From positions 1 to 50,099 of the forward strand of contig CACXPX010000024.1 in the NCBI GenBank assembly GCA_902769705.1: a stretch of DNA of 50,099 bases, written 5' to 3'. Shown piece by piece: positions 14,835-22,983 of the stretch (the stretch's first letter is position 1; each line of letters begins with the position of its first letter). The notes under the pieces were generated by a model. It was not told where the DNA came from and ran no database searches. It saw only the letters and a list, made by a program, of their open reading frames with translations. Position numbers and translations under genes: made by a program. The DNA is from an uncultured Prevotellaceae bacterium (lineage in GTDB: Bacteria; Bacteroidota; Bacteroidia; Bacteroidales; Bacteroidaceae).

Positions 14835-15422
14835 ATGATGAATTTTCTCGACATACTGCTTATGGCTGTGGCTTTGGCGATGGATTGCTTTACCGTTTCC
14901 ATCGTGAGCGGCATCATTTTGCGTCGTTTTCAATGGCCTGTTATCTTGCGAATGAGTTTCTTCTTTGGCTTGTTTCAGGCGCTCATGCCGTTCTTCGGAT
15001 GGTTGGCCACCATTCATTTTGCCGGCTATGCCGAGCGTGTCGGCCATTGGGTGGCGTTCGCTATGCTGGCATTTATCGGCGGGCGGATGATTTGGCAGAG
15101 TATTCACGATGAAGACGAAGACAATCAACATTTCAATCCCACGCTTTTGACAACGCAACTATTGCTGGCTGTAGCCACAAGCATCGACGCATTGGCAGTT
15201 GGAGTTTCGTTCGCTATGACGGGCTTTGACGGTTTGTCTGCACTCATCTTACCTCTCAGCATCATAGGCATCGTTTCGTTCGTTTTCGCTTTGCTTGGAC
15301 ATGCATTGGGAATCCGTTTCGGCTTTGCCGTCAGCCGCAAGGTGAAACCCGAACTGCTGGGCGGCTTGCTGCTTATTGCTATTGGCTTGAAGATACTCAT
15401 TTCAAACCTTATTACCAACTGA
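14835..15422 (+). CDS. mntP: Manganese efflux pump MntP
   Basis: A 195-aa protein with six membrane helices in two DUF204 repeats. Both repeats carry the acidic motif: MAVALAMDCFTVSIVSG (residue about 16) and VATSIDALAVGVSFA (about 117), matching the metal-binding aspartates of MntP. It exports Mn2+ and protects against manganese excess. Length is normal. The patatin gene starts 3 nt after its stop, so they are co-transcribed. I see no yybP-ykoY-type manganese riboswitch in the leader, although such switches often precede mntP in other phyla. Confidence 0.9.
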   Translation: MMNFLDILLMAVALAMDCFTVSIVSGIILRRFQWPVILRMSFFFGLFQALMPFFGWLATIHFAGYAERVGHWVAFAMLAFIGGRMIWQSIHDEDEDNQHFNPTLLTTQLLLAVATSIDALAVGVSFAMTGFDGLSALILPLSIIGIVSFVFALLGHALGIRFGFAVSRKVKPELLGGLLLIAIGLKILISNLITN

Positions 15423-15424
15423 AG

Positions 15425-16312
15425 ATGTTCAACTGGTTCGACAATAAAAAGGCACGAAAAGACGTTTCCTTGGTGCTCTCTACTGGTGGGGCGCGAGGAT
15501 TGGCGCACATAGGGGCCATCGACCAACTTGAGTCGATGGGGTATAACATCCGTGCCGTTGCCGGCACATCGATGGGTGCGCTTGTGGGCGGTATGTATGC
15601 TGCCGGCCGACTGGCCGATTTCAAAGAGTGGATGCTCACCATCGACCGCAAGAAGATTCTCTCTTTGCTCGACTTCTCGCTCAGCATTAGCCACATCGCA
15701 AAAGGCGAACGCATCATCAACGCTATGAAGAAAGTGGTGCCCGACGTGCGTATCGAAGACCTTGAAATCCCTTATTGCGCATCGGCAACAGACGCTGTAA
15801 CGGGGCAAGAAGTGACTTTCACCAGCGGAAGCCTTTACGAAGCCATTCGTGCCTCCATCTCGTTGCCGTTGTTCTTCAGCCCTGTGAAATGCGAAGACCG
15901 CATACTTGTGGATGGCGGATTGGTGAACCCATTGCCACTGAATCGTGTCAAACGTTCGAAAAACGACCTGTTGGTGGCTGTCAACGTTAGTGGACACGAC
16001 TATCGCGGACAAGTGGAACTGCGTCGAATCATCCGCGAACAGAAAAGCGAAAAATCGAGATTCCACTCGCTGCTCAATCGGTTGATGCCTGATGATGCCG
16101 ACCTCAATTACTACACGCTCATCAATCGCTCAACGTCTATCATGATTAACCGCAACGCACAACTGTCGTTGAAAATCACTCCTCCCGACATTCTCGTTGA
16201 TATCCCTATGAACCGATACGACACGTTTGACTTCGATAAATACGAGCGGTTGGCCAACATTGGGCAAATCAAGACCAAGCAAGCTATTGAGAAATTCCTA
16301 AATAAAGTATAA
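15425..16312 (+). CDS. Patatin-like phospholipase (RssA-type)
   Basis: A 295-aa cytosolic patatin with the Ser-Asp dyad: nucleophile elbow GTSMG (Ser49), oxyanion loop TGGARGLAHIGAI (19-32) and the DGG motif in LVDGGLVNPLPL. The family acts on acyl lipids. There is no signal peptide, unlike the outer-membrane patatins of Bacteroidetes. It lies between mntP and the sugar-isomerase-like gene with gaps of 2-4 nt, which indicates a three-gene operon. Substrate unknown. Confidence 0.85.
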   Translation: MFNWFDNKKARKDVSLVLSTGGARGLAHIGAIDQLESMGYNIRAVAGTSMGALVGGMYAAGRLADFKEWMLTIDRKKILSLLDFSLSISHIAKGERIINAMKKVVPDVRIEDLEIPYCASATDAVTGQEVTFTSGSLYEAIRASISLPLFFSPVKCEDRILVDGGLVNPLPLNRVKRSKNDLLVAVNVSGHDYRGQVELRRIIREQKSEKSRFHSLLNRLMPDDADLNYYTLINRSTSIMINRNAQLSLKITPPDILVDIPMNRYDTFDFDKYERLANIGQIKTKQAIEKFLNKV

Positions 16313-16316
16313 AGAC

Positions 16317-17528
16317 ATGAAATCCACAGACATCGCCATCTACACTATCACGTCGCCCTTGCACGACAAAACGGCTATTGACGCCGCCACCCACGAGTTT
16401 CTGACCTCTCTCGGCATCGATTACGACTTGAAAGGTGATGACTTCTCCGACTACGGTTGTCATACGCTCAACATCATTTACGTCCGTACAGGCGGCACGG
16501 AAGGGAGGTTCTTGCAATTGCTGCCCCACCTGAAACAGCAGTCGGGTGGCAAGCCTTTCCTGTTGTTGACCTCAGGAAAAAGCAATTCGCTGGCGGCTTC
16601 TATGGAGATATTGTCGTTTTTAAGGCAACAGGATATCGAGGGAGAAATTATTCACGGTTCTAACGAATATGTTACACGCCGCATCCACCTTCTTGAGAAG
16701 GTTGCTAAAGCGCGGCAGACATTGCAAGGTTGTCGGTTGGGTGTTGTCGGCCAACCCAGCGACTGGCTCATTTCGAGTGAAGTCGATAGCGAAGTGGTCA
16801 GTAAACAGTTGGGAATAGAACTGGTGAATATTTCGATGAAAGAGTTACAGGATATCATCGATTCTACACCCGAAACAGGTTGTGATGCCTCCCTCGCCAT
16901 CGACCAAGAAACAAAAAAGGCGATGCCGGGAGCCGACAGGATTCATCGGGCGTTGATGACGCTTGTTCAGCGGCATCATCTGCAAGGATTCACCATCCGC
17001 TGCTTCGATCTGCTCTCATCGCATCACAACACGGGATGTCTGGCTCTGGCGCGGCTTAATGCTGACGGAATCGTGGCTGGATGCGAGGGCGATGTGCCTG
17101 CATTACTGTCGATGACCATCGCTCAAGCGTTGCTGGGCGTTTCGGGTTTCCAAGCCAATCCAGCCCGCATTGATGTGGAAACGGGCGAGATGTTGTTGGC
17201 GCATTGCACGATTCCGCTGAATATGGTGGAACGCTACGAATTGCTGTCCCACTTCGAGAGTGGCATTGGCGTAGGCATTCGAGGTTACATGAAAGAGGGT
17301 CCGGTGACAGTCTTCAAAGTCTCGGGCGACCTTTCCCGCCACTTTGCTGAAGAGGGAACACTCATTGCAAACCAAGCGGCTCCAGGACTTTGTCGCACGC
17401 AATTGGTAATCAAGTTGGCAGATGCACGACGAGCCGATTATTTCTTGCAAAACCCGATAGGCAATCATCACATCGTTGTTGCTGGCCATCATAAGCAGTT
17501 GCTCGACCTCTTTTTGGGTGTTGGGTGA
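16317..17528 (+). CDS. L-fucose/L-arabinose isomerase-like protein
   Basis: A 403-aa protein with the two-lobed layout of the FucI/AraA-like superfamily: an N-terminal Rossmann-type lobe with LRxGGTE-like and GxVGxPSDWL segments, and a C-terminal lobe with GCEGDVPALLSMTIAQAL, in which the E-G-D carries a metal ligand, and VGIRGYMKEGPVTVFK. The family interconverts aldoses and ketoses, but many members of this length have no tested substrate. It is the last gene of the mntP-patatin operon. The 17529-17757 stretch after it has no gene I can support. Confidence 0.75.
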   Translation: MKSTDIAIYTITSPLHDKTAIDAATHEFLTSLGIDYDLKGDDFSDYGCHTLNIIYVRTGGTEGRFLQLLPHLKQQSGGKPFLLLTSGKSNSLAASMEILSFLRQQDIEGEIIHGSNEYVTRRIHLLEKVAKARQTLQGCRLGVVGQPSDWLISSEVDSEVVSKQLGIELVNISMKELQDIIDSTPETGCDASLAIDQETKKAMPGADRIHRALMTLVQRHHLQGFTIRCFDLLSSHHNTGCLALARLNADGIVAGCEGDVPALLSMTIAQALLGVSGFQANPARIDVETGEMLLAHCTIPLNMVERYELLSHFESGIGVGIRGYMKEGPVTVFKVSGDLSRHFAEEGTLIANQAAPGLCRTQLVIKLADARRADYFLQNPIGNHHIVVAGHHKQLLDLFLGVG

Positions 17529-17757
17529 CAAGTAGGCATTTCTTAGTGTCAACTTTTGGCTTATTGCGTTTTTATGCGTAATTTTGGCTTCGCTGAATTG
17601 AAAATCGACGGCCGAAGGGAAAGTCAAAGGCTACGGGTAGGCGACGGAACGTCGGGAATGGGCGAACAAAGTTCGGTAACCCACGGTCGCTGTCGCGAAG
17701 CGGGGAAAGGAATGGTCGCTCTCGCTTGAGAATTAAAACAAAAACCCTCCTTTTTGT

Positions 17758-17788
17758 TTTGTATTCTTCTCACTTATTCGTAACTTTG
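17758..17788 (+). promoter_or_regulatory. Promoter of argS
   Basis: TTTG (17758-17761), exactly 19 bp, then TAACTTTG (17781-17788): a consensus Bacteroidetes promoter 43 nt upstream of the argS start. Confidence 0.8.
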
Positions 17789-17831
17789 CACACTCAAAAG
17801 GAAATAAACGTTTTTACACAAGACAAACAAG

Positions 17832-19640
17832 ATGAATATTGAAGCGCAGATAACGGGCAGCGTTGTGGCTGCCGTGAAGGAGTTGTATGGTCAGGATGTG
17901 CCTGCCAGTATGGTGCAGTTGCAGAAGACGAAGGCAGCGTTTGAAGGAAACCTGACGGTGGTGGTGTTCCCTTTCCTGAAGATTTCGAAGAAGAAACCCG
18001 AGGATACCGCTCAGGAGATGGGCCAGTATCTCGTGGATAACTGCGAGGCGGTGGCACAATTCAACGTGGTAAAGGGATTCCTGAACCTCGTGGTGTCGCC
18101 TGCCGCTTGGCTCGCCTTGTTGGCCGACATCGACAGCAATGCCGAATTCGGTTTGAAGAAGGCTACCGACGAGAGTCGGTTGGTGATGATTGAATATTCA
18201 TCGCCCAATACTAACAAGCCTCTGCACCTCGGACATGTGCGCAACAACCTGCTCGGATGGAGCTTGGCGAAAATCATGGAGGCCAACGGCTATCGCGTGG
18301 TGAAGACGAACATAGTGAACGACCGCGGTATACACATCTGCAAATCCATGTTGGCTTGGCTGAAATGGGGCAATGGCGAGACTCCCGAGACTAGTGGAAA
18401 GAAAGGCGACCACCTGATTGGCGACTATTACGTGGCTTTCGACAAGCACTACCGCGAGGAGGTGAAGGAGTTGAAGGCACAATACGAAGCCGAAGGAATG
18501 GATGCTGAGAAGGCTGAGGAACGCGCCAAGCAAGAGGCTCCGCTCATCAAGGAAGCCCACGAGATGCTCGTGAAATGGGAGCAGAATGACCCTGAGGTGC
18601 GCGCCCTGTGGGAGAAGATGAACTCTTGGGTGTATGCCGGATTCGATGAGACTTACAAAGCTCTGGGCGTTTCGTTCGATAAGATTTACTACGAATCGCA
18701 GACTTACCTCATCGGAAAGAAAAAGGTGGAGGAAGGTTTGGAGAAGGGACTCTTCTTCCGCAAGGAAGATAACTCGGTTTGGGCAGACCTCACCGATGCC
18801 GGACTCGACCAGAAGCTGCTGTTGCGTAGCGATGGAACCTCAGTCTATATGACTCAGGACATCGGAACGGCGCAAATGCGTTTCGAGGACTATCCTATTG
18901 ACAAGATGATATATGTGGTGGGCAACGAGCAGAACTACCATTTCCAGGTGCTCTCGCTGTTGCTCGACAGGCTGGGCTTCAAGTGGGGCAAGGAATTGGT
19001 TCACTTCAGTTACGGAATGGTGGAACTGCCGAACGGAAAGATGAAGAGCCGCGAAGGAACCGTGGTGGACGCTGACGACTTGGTAGCCACGATGATTAGC
19101 GATGCCCGACAGATGAGCGAAGACAAGGTGAACAAAATAGAGGGCATCAGCGATGACGAGAAAGACGAGATTGCACGCATCGTGGGTATGGGAGCCTTGA
19201 AGTATTTCATCTTGAAGGTCGACGCCCGCAAGAACATGCTCTTCAACCCCGAGGAGAGTATCGACTTCAATGGCAACACCGGTCCTTTCATCCAGTACAC
19301 TCATGCAAGAATCCGTTCCATCTTGCGTAAGGCTCAGGATACGCCGAATGCGCTGAATAACACGAGCACCCTGAACGCAAAAGAAATAGAACTCATTCAG
19401 AAGATGAACGAATTCCCCTCTGCTGTAGAGCAGGCAGGAAAAGACTATTCGCCGAGCGGCATTGCCAACTACTGCTACGAACTGACCAAGGAATTCAACC
19501 AGTTCTATCACGACTACAGCATCCTGAACGCCGAGAGCGATGAAGCCAAGAACGTGCGTCTCATGATTGCACGCAATGTAGCGAAGACGCTGAAAAACGG
19601 TATGGCTTTGCTTGGTATCGAAGTTCCTGAGAGAATGTAA
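17832..19640 (+). CDS. argS: Arginine--tRNA ligase
   Basis: Class I synthetase of 602 aa that charges tRNA-Arg. The N-terminal Add-1 domain (about 1-90) recognises the tRNA. SSPNTNKPLHLGHVRNN at about residue 121 contains the HIGH motif as HLGH, and KMKSREGTVV at about 400 is the KMSKS loop. The C-terminal DALR anticodon-binding domain ends near GIEVPERM. Length and order are normal. It is a single gene with a strong promoter. A short palindromic stretch follows before the RNase H gene. Confidence 0.97.
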   Translation: MNIEAQITGSVVAAVKELYGQDVPASMVQLQKTKAAFEGNLTVVVFPFLKISKKKPEDTAQEMGQYLVDNCEAVAQFNVVKGFLNLVVSPAAWLALLADIDSNAEFGLKKATDESRLVMIEYSSPNTNKPLHLGHVRNNLLGWSLAKIMEANGYRVVKTNIVNDRGIHICKSMLAWLKWGNGETPETSGKKGDHLIGDYYVAFDKHYREEVKELKAQYEAEGMDAEKAEERAKQEAPLIKEAHEMLVKWEQNDPEVRALWEKMNSWVYAGFDETYKALGVSFDKIYYESQTYLIGKKKVEEGLEKGLFFRKEDNSVWADLTDAGLDQKLLLRSDGTSVYMTQDIGTAQMRFEDYPIDKMIYVVGNEQNYHFQVLSLLLDRLGFKWGKELVHFSYGMVELPNGKMKSREGTVVDADDLVATMISDARQMSEDKVNKIEGISDDEKDEIARIVGMGALKYFILKVDARKNMLFNPEESIDFNGNTGPFIQYTHARIRSILRKAQDTPNALNNTSTLNAKEIELIQKMNEFPSAVEQAGKDYSPSGIANYCYELTKEFNQFYHDYSILNAESDEAKNVRLMIARNVAKTLKNGMALLGIEVPERM

Positions 19641-19695
19641 ACAACCATAGAATGTCTAATGCATATCATGAACTATGCATGATGAACTTTAAACT

Positions 19696-20160
19696 ATGAA
19701 TCTGGTAAATCCACCTGACTACCGCAACGACACAGTTTTGCCGCTCCCCATGGAGGTGAGAGCCAACGCATGGGCTGTGGATGCTGCATGTTCGGGCAAT
19801 CCAGGTCCGATGGAATATCGTGCCGTAGACTTGGCTACAGGAGCACAGGTGTTCCACTTCGGTCCTATGCACGGTACGAATAACATAGGGGAGTTCTTGG
19901 CTATTGTTCATGCATTGGCCTTGTTGGACAAGCAAGGCATCACGGACAAAACTATCTATTCCGATTCTTACAACGCTATCCTTTGGGTACATAATAAGAA
20001 ATGTAAGACCAAGTTGCAGCACACTCCAGAAACGGAACCACTATATCAAATCATCCAGCGGGCAGAGAATTGGTTGCGCACTCATGACGTGACAATCCCC
20101 ATTGTCAAATGGGAAACTCGGAAATGGGGTGAAGTGCCAGCTGATTTTGGGAGGAAATAA
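19696..20160 (+). CDS. Ribonuclease HI-family protein
   Basis: A 154-aa RNase H fold. The acidic catalytic set is visible: Asp in AVDAACSGNPGP, Glu in NIGEFLAIVHAL, Asp in YSDSYNAILWV and a C-terminal Asp in PADFGRK. It cleaves RNA in RNA-DNA hybrids, for example primers and R-loops. It lacks the N-terminal hybrid-binding domain often present in Bacteroidetes RNase H. It is followed by a shared terminator with the converging ribD. Confidence 0.88.
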   Translation: MNLVNPPDYRNDTVLPLPMEVRANAWAVDAACSGNPGPMEYRAVDLATGAQVFHFGPMHGTNNIGEFLAIVHALALLDKQGITDKTIYSDSYNAILWVHNKKCKTKLQHTPETEPLYQIIQRAENWLRTHDVTIPIVKWETRKWGEVPADFGRK

Positions 20161-20165
20161 AAAAT

Positions 20166-20198
20166 AAGGGCTTAAAGGGAATGAACCTTTAAGCCCTT
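20166..20198 (+). terminator. Bidirectional terminator between RNase H gene and ribD
   Basis: AAGGGCTTAAAGG (20166-20178) pairs perfectly with CCTTTAAGCCCTT (20186-20198) around a 7-nt loop; T-rich sequence follows to the right and A-rich sequence precedes it. Confidence 0.85.
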
Positions 20199-21155
20199 CT
20201 ATTTATCTTTTACGTCCTTACGAAACCATTGCAAACGATTTCCATCGTAGCATTCCGTATGGTAACAAATGGCAGACGACGGAATGATAGGGGCGGGGGT
20301 GCTAGTCTGCAAATGTTGTGTCAAGACAGTTGGACTCGTTTCCACACGCATTTCATCCCAAAAGTTGTTGTCAATAAACGATTGGAGCGTTTGTCTACCT
20401 CCCTCAACTATCAACGACTGAAGGCTGCGCTCATAACATTCATGCAGAATGGCGTCTATCGGATGCTCGTGGGAAAGGATGAAGCGCATAGGCGACTGAC
20501 CGTTCCACTCGCGAACGTTCAACTGTGGATGCTCACGCTCATCAGTCAGTCGGCCTACGAGAATAGCGTCTTCCTCAGCTCTGAGCTGGTGCACCAGCAT
20601 CTTCGTGAAGGGCGTTGAAATGTGCAATGTATGTCCGTCATCATCGATAAAACCATTGCGCGTTTGTGCCCACTTTAAGATGATGTAAGGCCTCTTCTGC
20701 TCATGGAAAGTGAAGAAACGACGGTTTAGCCAACGGCATTCGCGCTCCATCACGCCCACCGTTACCTTGATGCCAGCTGCACGCATACGCTCGATGCCTC
20801 TGCCGCCTACTTTCTCAAATGGGTCAAGACAACCTACTACCACTCTCCGTACACCTTTTTTGATAATCAGGTCGCAGCAAGGTGGTGTCTTGCCATAATG
20901 CGCACACGGCTCCAGGCTCACGTAGATGGTCGAGCCCGCCAGCAGATGTTCGTCTTCAGGTTTCACCGATGCGAACGCATTCACCTCAGCATGACCTTCG
21001 CCAAACCTGACATGATAGCCTTCTCCGATGATTCTGCTGCCATCGGGCGCCACAATTACTGCACCCACCATCGGGTTGGGCCTCGCGCCTTCGCGTCCGT
21101 TTTGTGCCAACTGGATGCAACGGCGCATGTATATGCTGTCTAAGTCCTTCATCAT
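20199..21155 (-). CDS. ribD: Riboflavin biosynthesis protein RibD
   Basis: A bifunctional enzyme of flavin synthesis: it deaminates the pyrimidine from GTP cyclohydrolase II, then reduces the ribose. The deaminase domain (1-145) has zinc ligands H55-A-E57 and C84/C93 (PCAHYGKTPPC). The reductase domain (150-318) has the ILKWAQTRNGFID start and a C-terminal IVEGGRQTL motif. At 318 aa it is somewhat short for the family. Its start overlaps the stop of the PfkB gene by 4 nt, so translation is coupled. No other rib gene is nearby. Confidence 0.93.
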   Translation of the reverse strand: MMKDLDSIYMRRCIQLAQNGREGARPNPMVGAVIVAPDGSRIIGEGYHVRFGEGHAEVNAFASVKPEDEHLLAGSTIYVSLEPCAHYGKTPPCCDLIIKKGVRRVVVGCLDPFEKVGGRGIERMRAAGIKVTVGVMERECRWLNRRFFTFHEQKRPYIILKWAQTRNGFIDDDGHTLHISTPFTKMLVHQLRAEEDAILVGRLTDEREHPQLNVREWNGQSPMRFILSHEHPIDAILHECYERSLQSLIVEGGRQTLQSFIDNNFWDEMRVETSPTVLTQHLQTSTPAPIIPSSAICYHTECYDGNRLQWFRKDVKDK

Positions 21156-22027
21156 TTTCTTTCCATCACCTCATAGACTTCCTCTATCGTTCGGTCGAAA
21201 GGCCCCGAATGTTCCAGCTTCTTCGTGCACATGGCGGCTGCGAACTTGCCGCTTTCCTCATAGCCGATGCCTTGCGAACGGCAATAGAGATATCCCGTGG
21301 AATAGGTGTCTCCACATCCTGTTGCATCGACCACCTCGCGAGGTTCATATGCCGGAATCTCGTAGTATCGGCCTTCCGCGTAAATCAGCGAACCATAGCT
21401 GCCGAATGTCATCACCACTTCTTTCACACCTAAGTCGGCCAGCCATCGTGCCACCGTACGCGGGTCTTTTGAGTGAGCCACCGTCTCCATCTCCTGCTCA
21501 TTGAGTTTCAGGATGTCAGTCATGCCCAGAATTTCCTCCTTGTTAGTCCAGTCCGTGGGATAGACGCTCTCGCCCCTCACCTCGCGCAGATAACCTTGCA
21601 CATCAAGCGACACCTGTCCTTTGCGTGACAGCGCTCTCACCACCTCGATCGGAAAATCATCAGCCAAGAGCGAACCCAAATGAAAGATGCGGGCGTCGAG
21701 GCCTTCCACCTCTTCCACCGTGAACGGGTCGGCCTTTGCTAAGACACGTTGAGTCCGTTCATTGGGGTCGTTGCCGTATTTGTTCTCGAAGTACACCGAA
21801 TTGCGACTTTCAAAACACTTCACGTCCACCCCCATCTCCTTCATCTTCACGATTTCAGGTAGCGACTCTATGCCTACCTTCGACACGAGCTGGTAGCTCA
21901 CCACCGCAGGCAGATGGTGTATTCCGTAGGTGAAATAAAACGAAGTTCCGCCAGCCATATACACCGTGTTCTTTGGCGTAATGATTTTGTCGCGGGTGAT
22001 GTGTCCTATACAACAGATGTCTATCAT
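21152..22027 (-). CDS. PfkB-family carbohydrate kinase
   Basis: A 291-aa ribokinase-type kinase. It has an N-terminal GHITRDKI strand and the C-terminal PfkB signature with catalytic Asp in DATGCGDTYSTGYLY. The MAGGTSFYFTYGIHHL segment replaces the usual substrate loop, so the substrate cannot be named. It sits between an ABC ATPase (14 nt upstream) and ribD (4-nt overlap), apparently one operon. A link to flavin or nucleoside metabolism is possible but not shown. Confidence 0.85.
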   Translation of the reverse strand: MIDICCIGHITRDKIITPKNTVYMAGGTSFYFTYGIHHLPAVVSYQLVSKVGIESLPEIVKMKEMGVDVKCFESRNSVYFENKYGNDPNERTQRVLAKADPFTVEEVEGLDARIFHLGSLLADDFPIEVVRALSRKGQVSLDVQGYLREVRGESVYPTDWTNKEEILGMTDILKLNEQEMETVAHSKDPRTVARWLADLGVKEVVMTFGSYGSLIYAEGRYYEIPAYEPREVVDATGCGDTYSTGYLYCRSQGIGYEESGKFAAAMCTKKLEHSGPFDRTIEEVYEVMERK

Positions 22028-22041
22028 TGTTTCAAAAGTTT

Positions 22042-22803
22042 TTAAGATGAGGTAAAAGAAGTAGAGGAAGTGGAAGGAGCAACTGAAGCGTAGGCCAACA
22101 GCAATTCTTCCTTAACGGCCTCTTTCTCGCTGACGATGAGATGTCCGTCTTCCAACTGCCAAACCACATCGGCATAGCAGAATGCCAATTCCAGGTCGTG
22201 GCTTGAAAACAGCACGGCTTTGCCTTCTTTATGGGCTAGTCGCGAGAGTAGTTGCAGCGTTTCCACCTTGCTTGGATAGTCTAAAAAGGCAGTAGGTTCA
22301 TCAAGTAGCATTACTGGCGTCTGCTGAGCCAATGCTTTAGCGGTCATCGCTTTCTGTCGTTCTCCGTCGCTGAGAGTCTCCACACGACGCTTACGCAAGG
22401 TTGTCACGCCAGTCAGCACCATCGCATTGTCTACCACACGGCAGTCGCTTTCAGTCAAGTTTCCCCAGAAATTTGTGTATGGCGACCTGCCAAGTCCCAC
22501 CAACTCTTCCACCGTGAGTCCATGCACGTCGCTGTTTCCCGTCAGCACCACAGACACCAACCTCGACCGTTCGCCATTCGAGAGTTTCGATAGAGACATT
22601 CCGTTGTCATCGACCACAATTTCACCCTTTAGCAAAGGTTGAAAACCTGCCATCGTGCGCAACAACGTAGACTTTCCCATGCCGTTGCGTCCTACTAGGC
22701 AGGTCAGCCGACCCGCCTCCAACTGAGCATTCACATCCTTTGCCAAGACGTGTGCTTCACTTTGCCTCGAACGAAAACCCACAGAAACGTCTATCAGTCT
22801 CAT
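22042..22803 (-). CDS. ABC transporter ATP-binding protein (FecE/BtuD-like)
   Basis: A 253-aa ATPase with Walker A GRNGMGKST (38-46), the signature LSDGERQKAM, Walker B VMLLDEPTAFLD and the switch SSHDLELA. The pattern fits subunits of iron-siderophore or cobalamin importers. No permease or binding protein is adjacent, so it must work with subunits encoded elsewhere or have diverged. The last 15 residues are a Ser/Thr-rich tail. It leads the operon with the PfkB kinase and ribD. Confidence 0.88.
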   Translation of the reverse strand: MRLIDVSVGFRSRQSEAHVLAKDVNAQLEAGRLTCLVGRNGMGKSTLLRTMAGFQPLLKGEIVVDDNGMSLSKLSNGERSRLVSVVLTGNSDVHGLTVEELVGLGRSPYTNFWGNLTESDCRVVDNAMVLTGVTTLRKRRVETLSDGERQKAMTAKALAQQTPVMLLDEPTAFLDYPSKVETLQLLSRLAHKEGKAVLFSSHDLELAFCYADVVWQLEDGHLIVSEKEAVKEELLLAYASVAPSTSSTSFTSS

Positions 22804-22851
22804 GCACCTTCCTTTGTTTCCTTAACTTCCTTTATCCTTTTTATTCCTTTG

Positions 22852-22883
22852 CAAAGATAAACGTTTTTCCGTGATAAGACAAA
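22852..22883 (-). promoter_or_regulatory. Promoter of the ABC-PfkB-ribD operon
   Basis: On the minus strand TTTG (22883-22880), 20 bp, TATCTTTG (22859-22852). The start codon is 49 nt downstream. Confidence 0.7.
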
Positions 22884-22922
22884 AAATCGCACCACTTATT
22901 ATTTCATTCCCTCTTTTTTCCG

Positions 22923-22930
22923 TATTTTTG
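22923..22930 (+). promoter_or_regulatory. -7 element for the helicase gene
   Basis: TATTTTTG, 53 nt upstream of the start at 22984 and divergent from the ABC promoter. No clear -33 box. Confidence 0.5.
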
Positions 22931-22983
22931 CACTCGAATATCCGAAGCATCAGCAAAGAAGCAAACCAAAACAGCTTGCCATC

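Noticed and set aside
17529-17757. A small gene between the isomerase-like gene and argS
   Set aside because: No plus-strand frame with start and protein-like composition; the only long frame is antisense to the preceding gene.
22042-22803. Complete ABC importer operon
   Set aside because: Only the ATPase is present; neighbours are a kinase and RibD, with no permease or binding protein.
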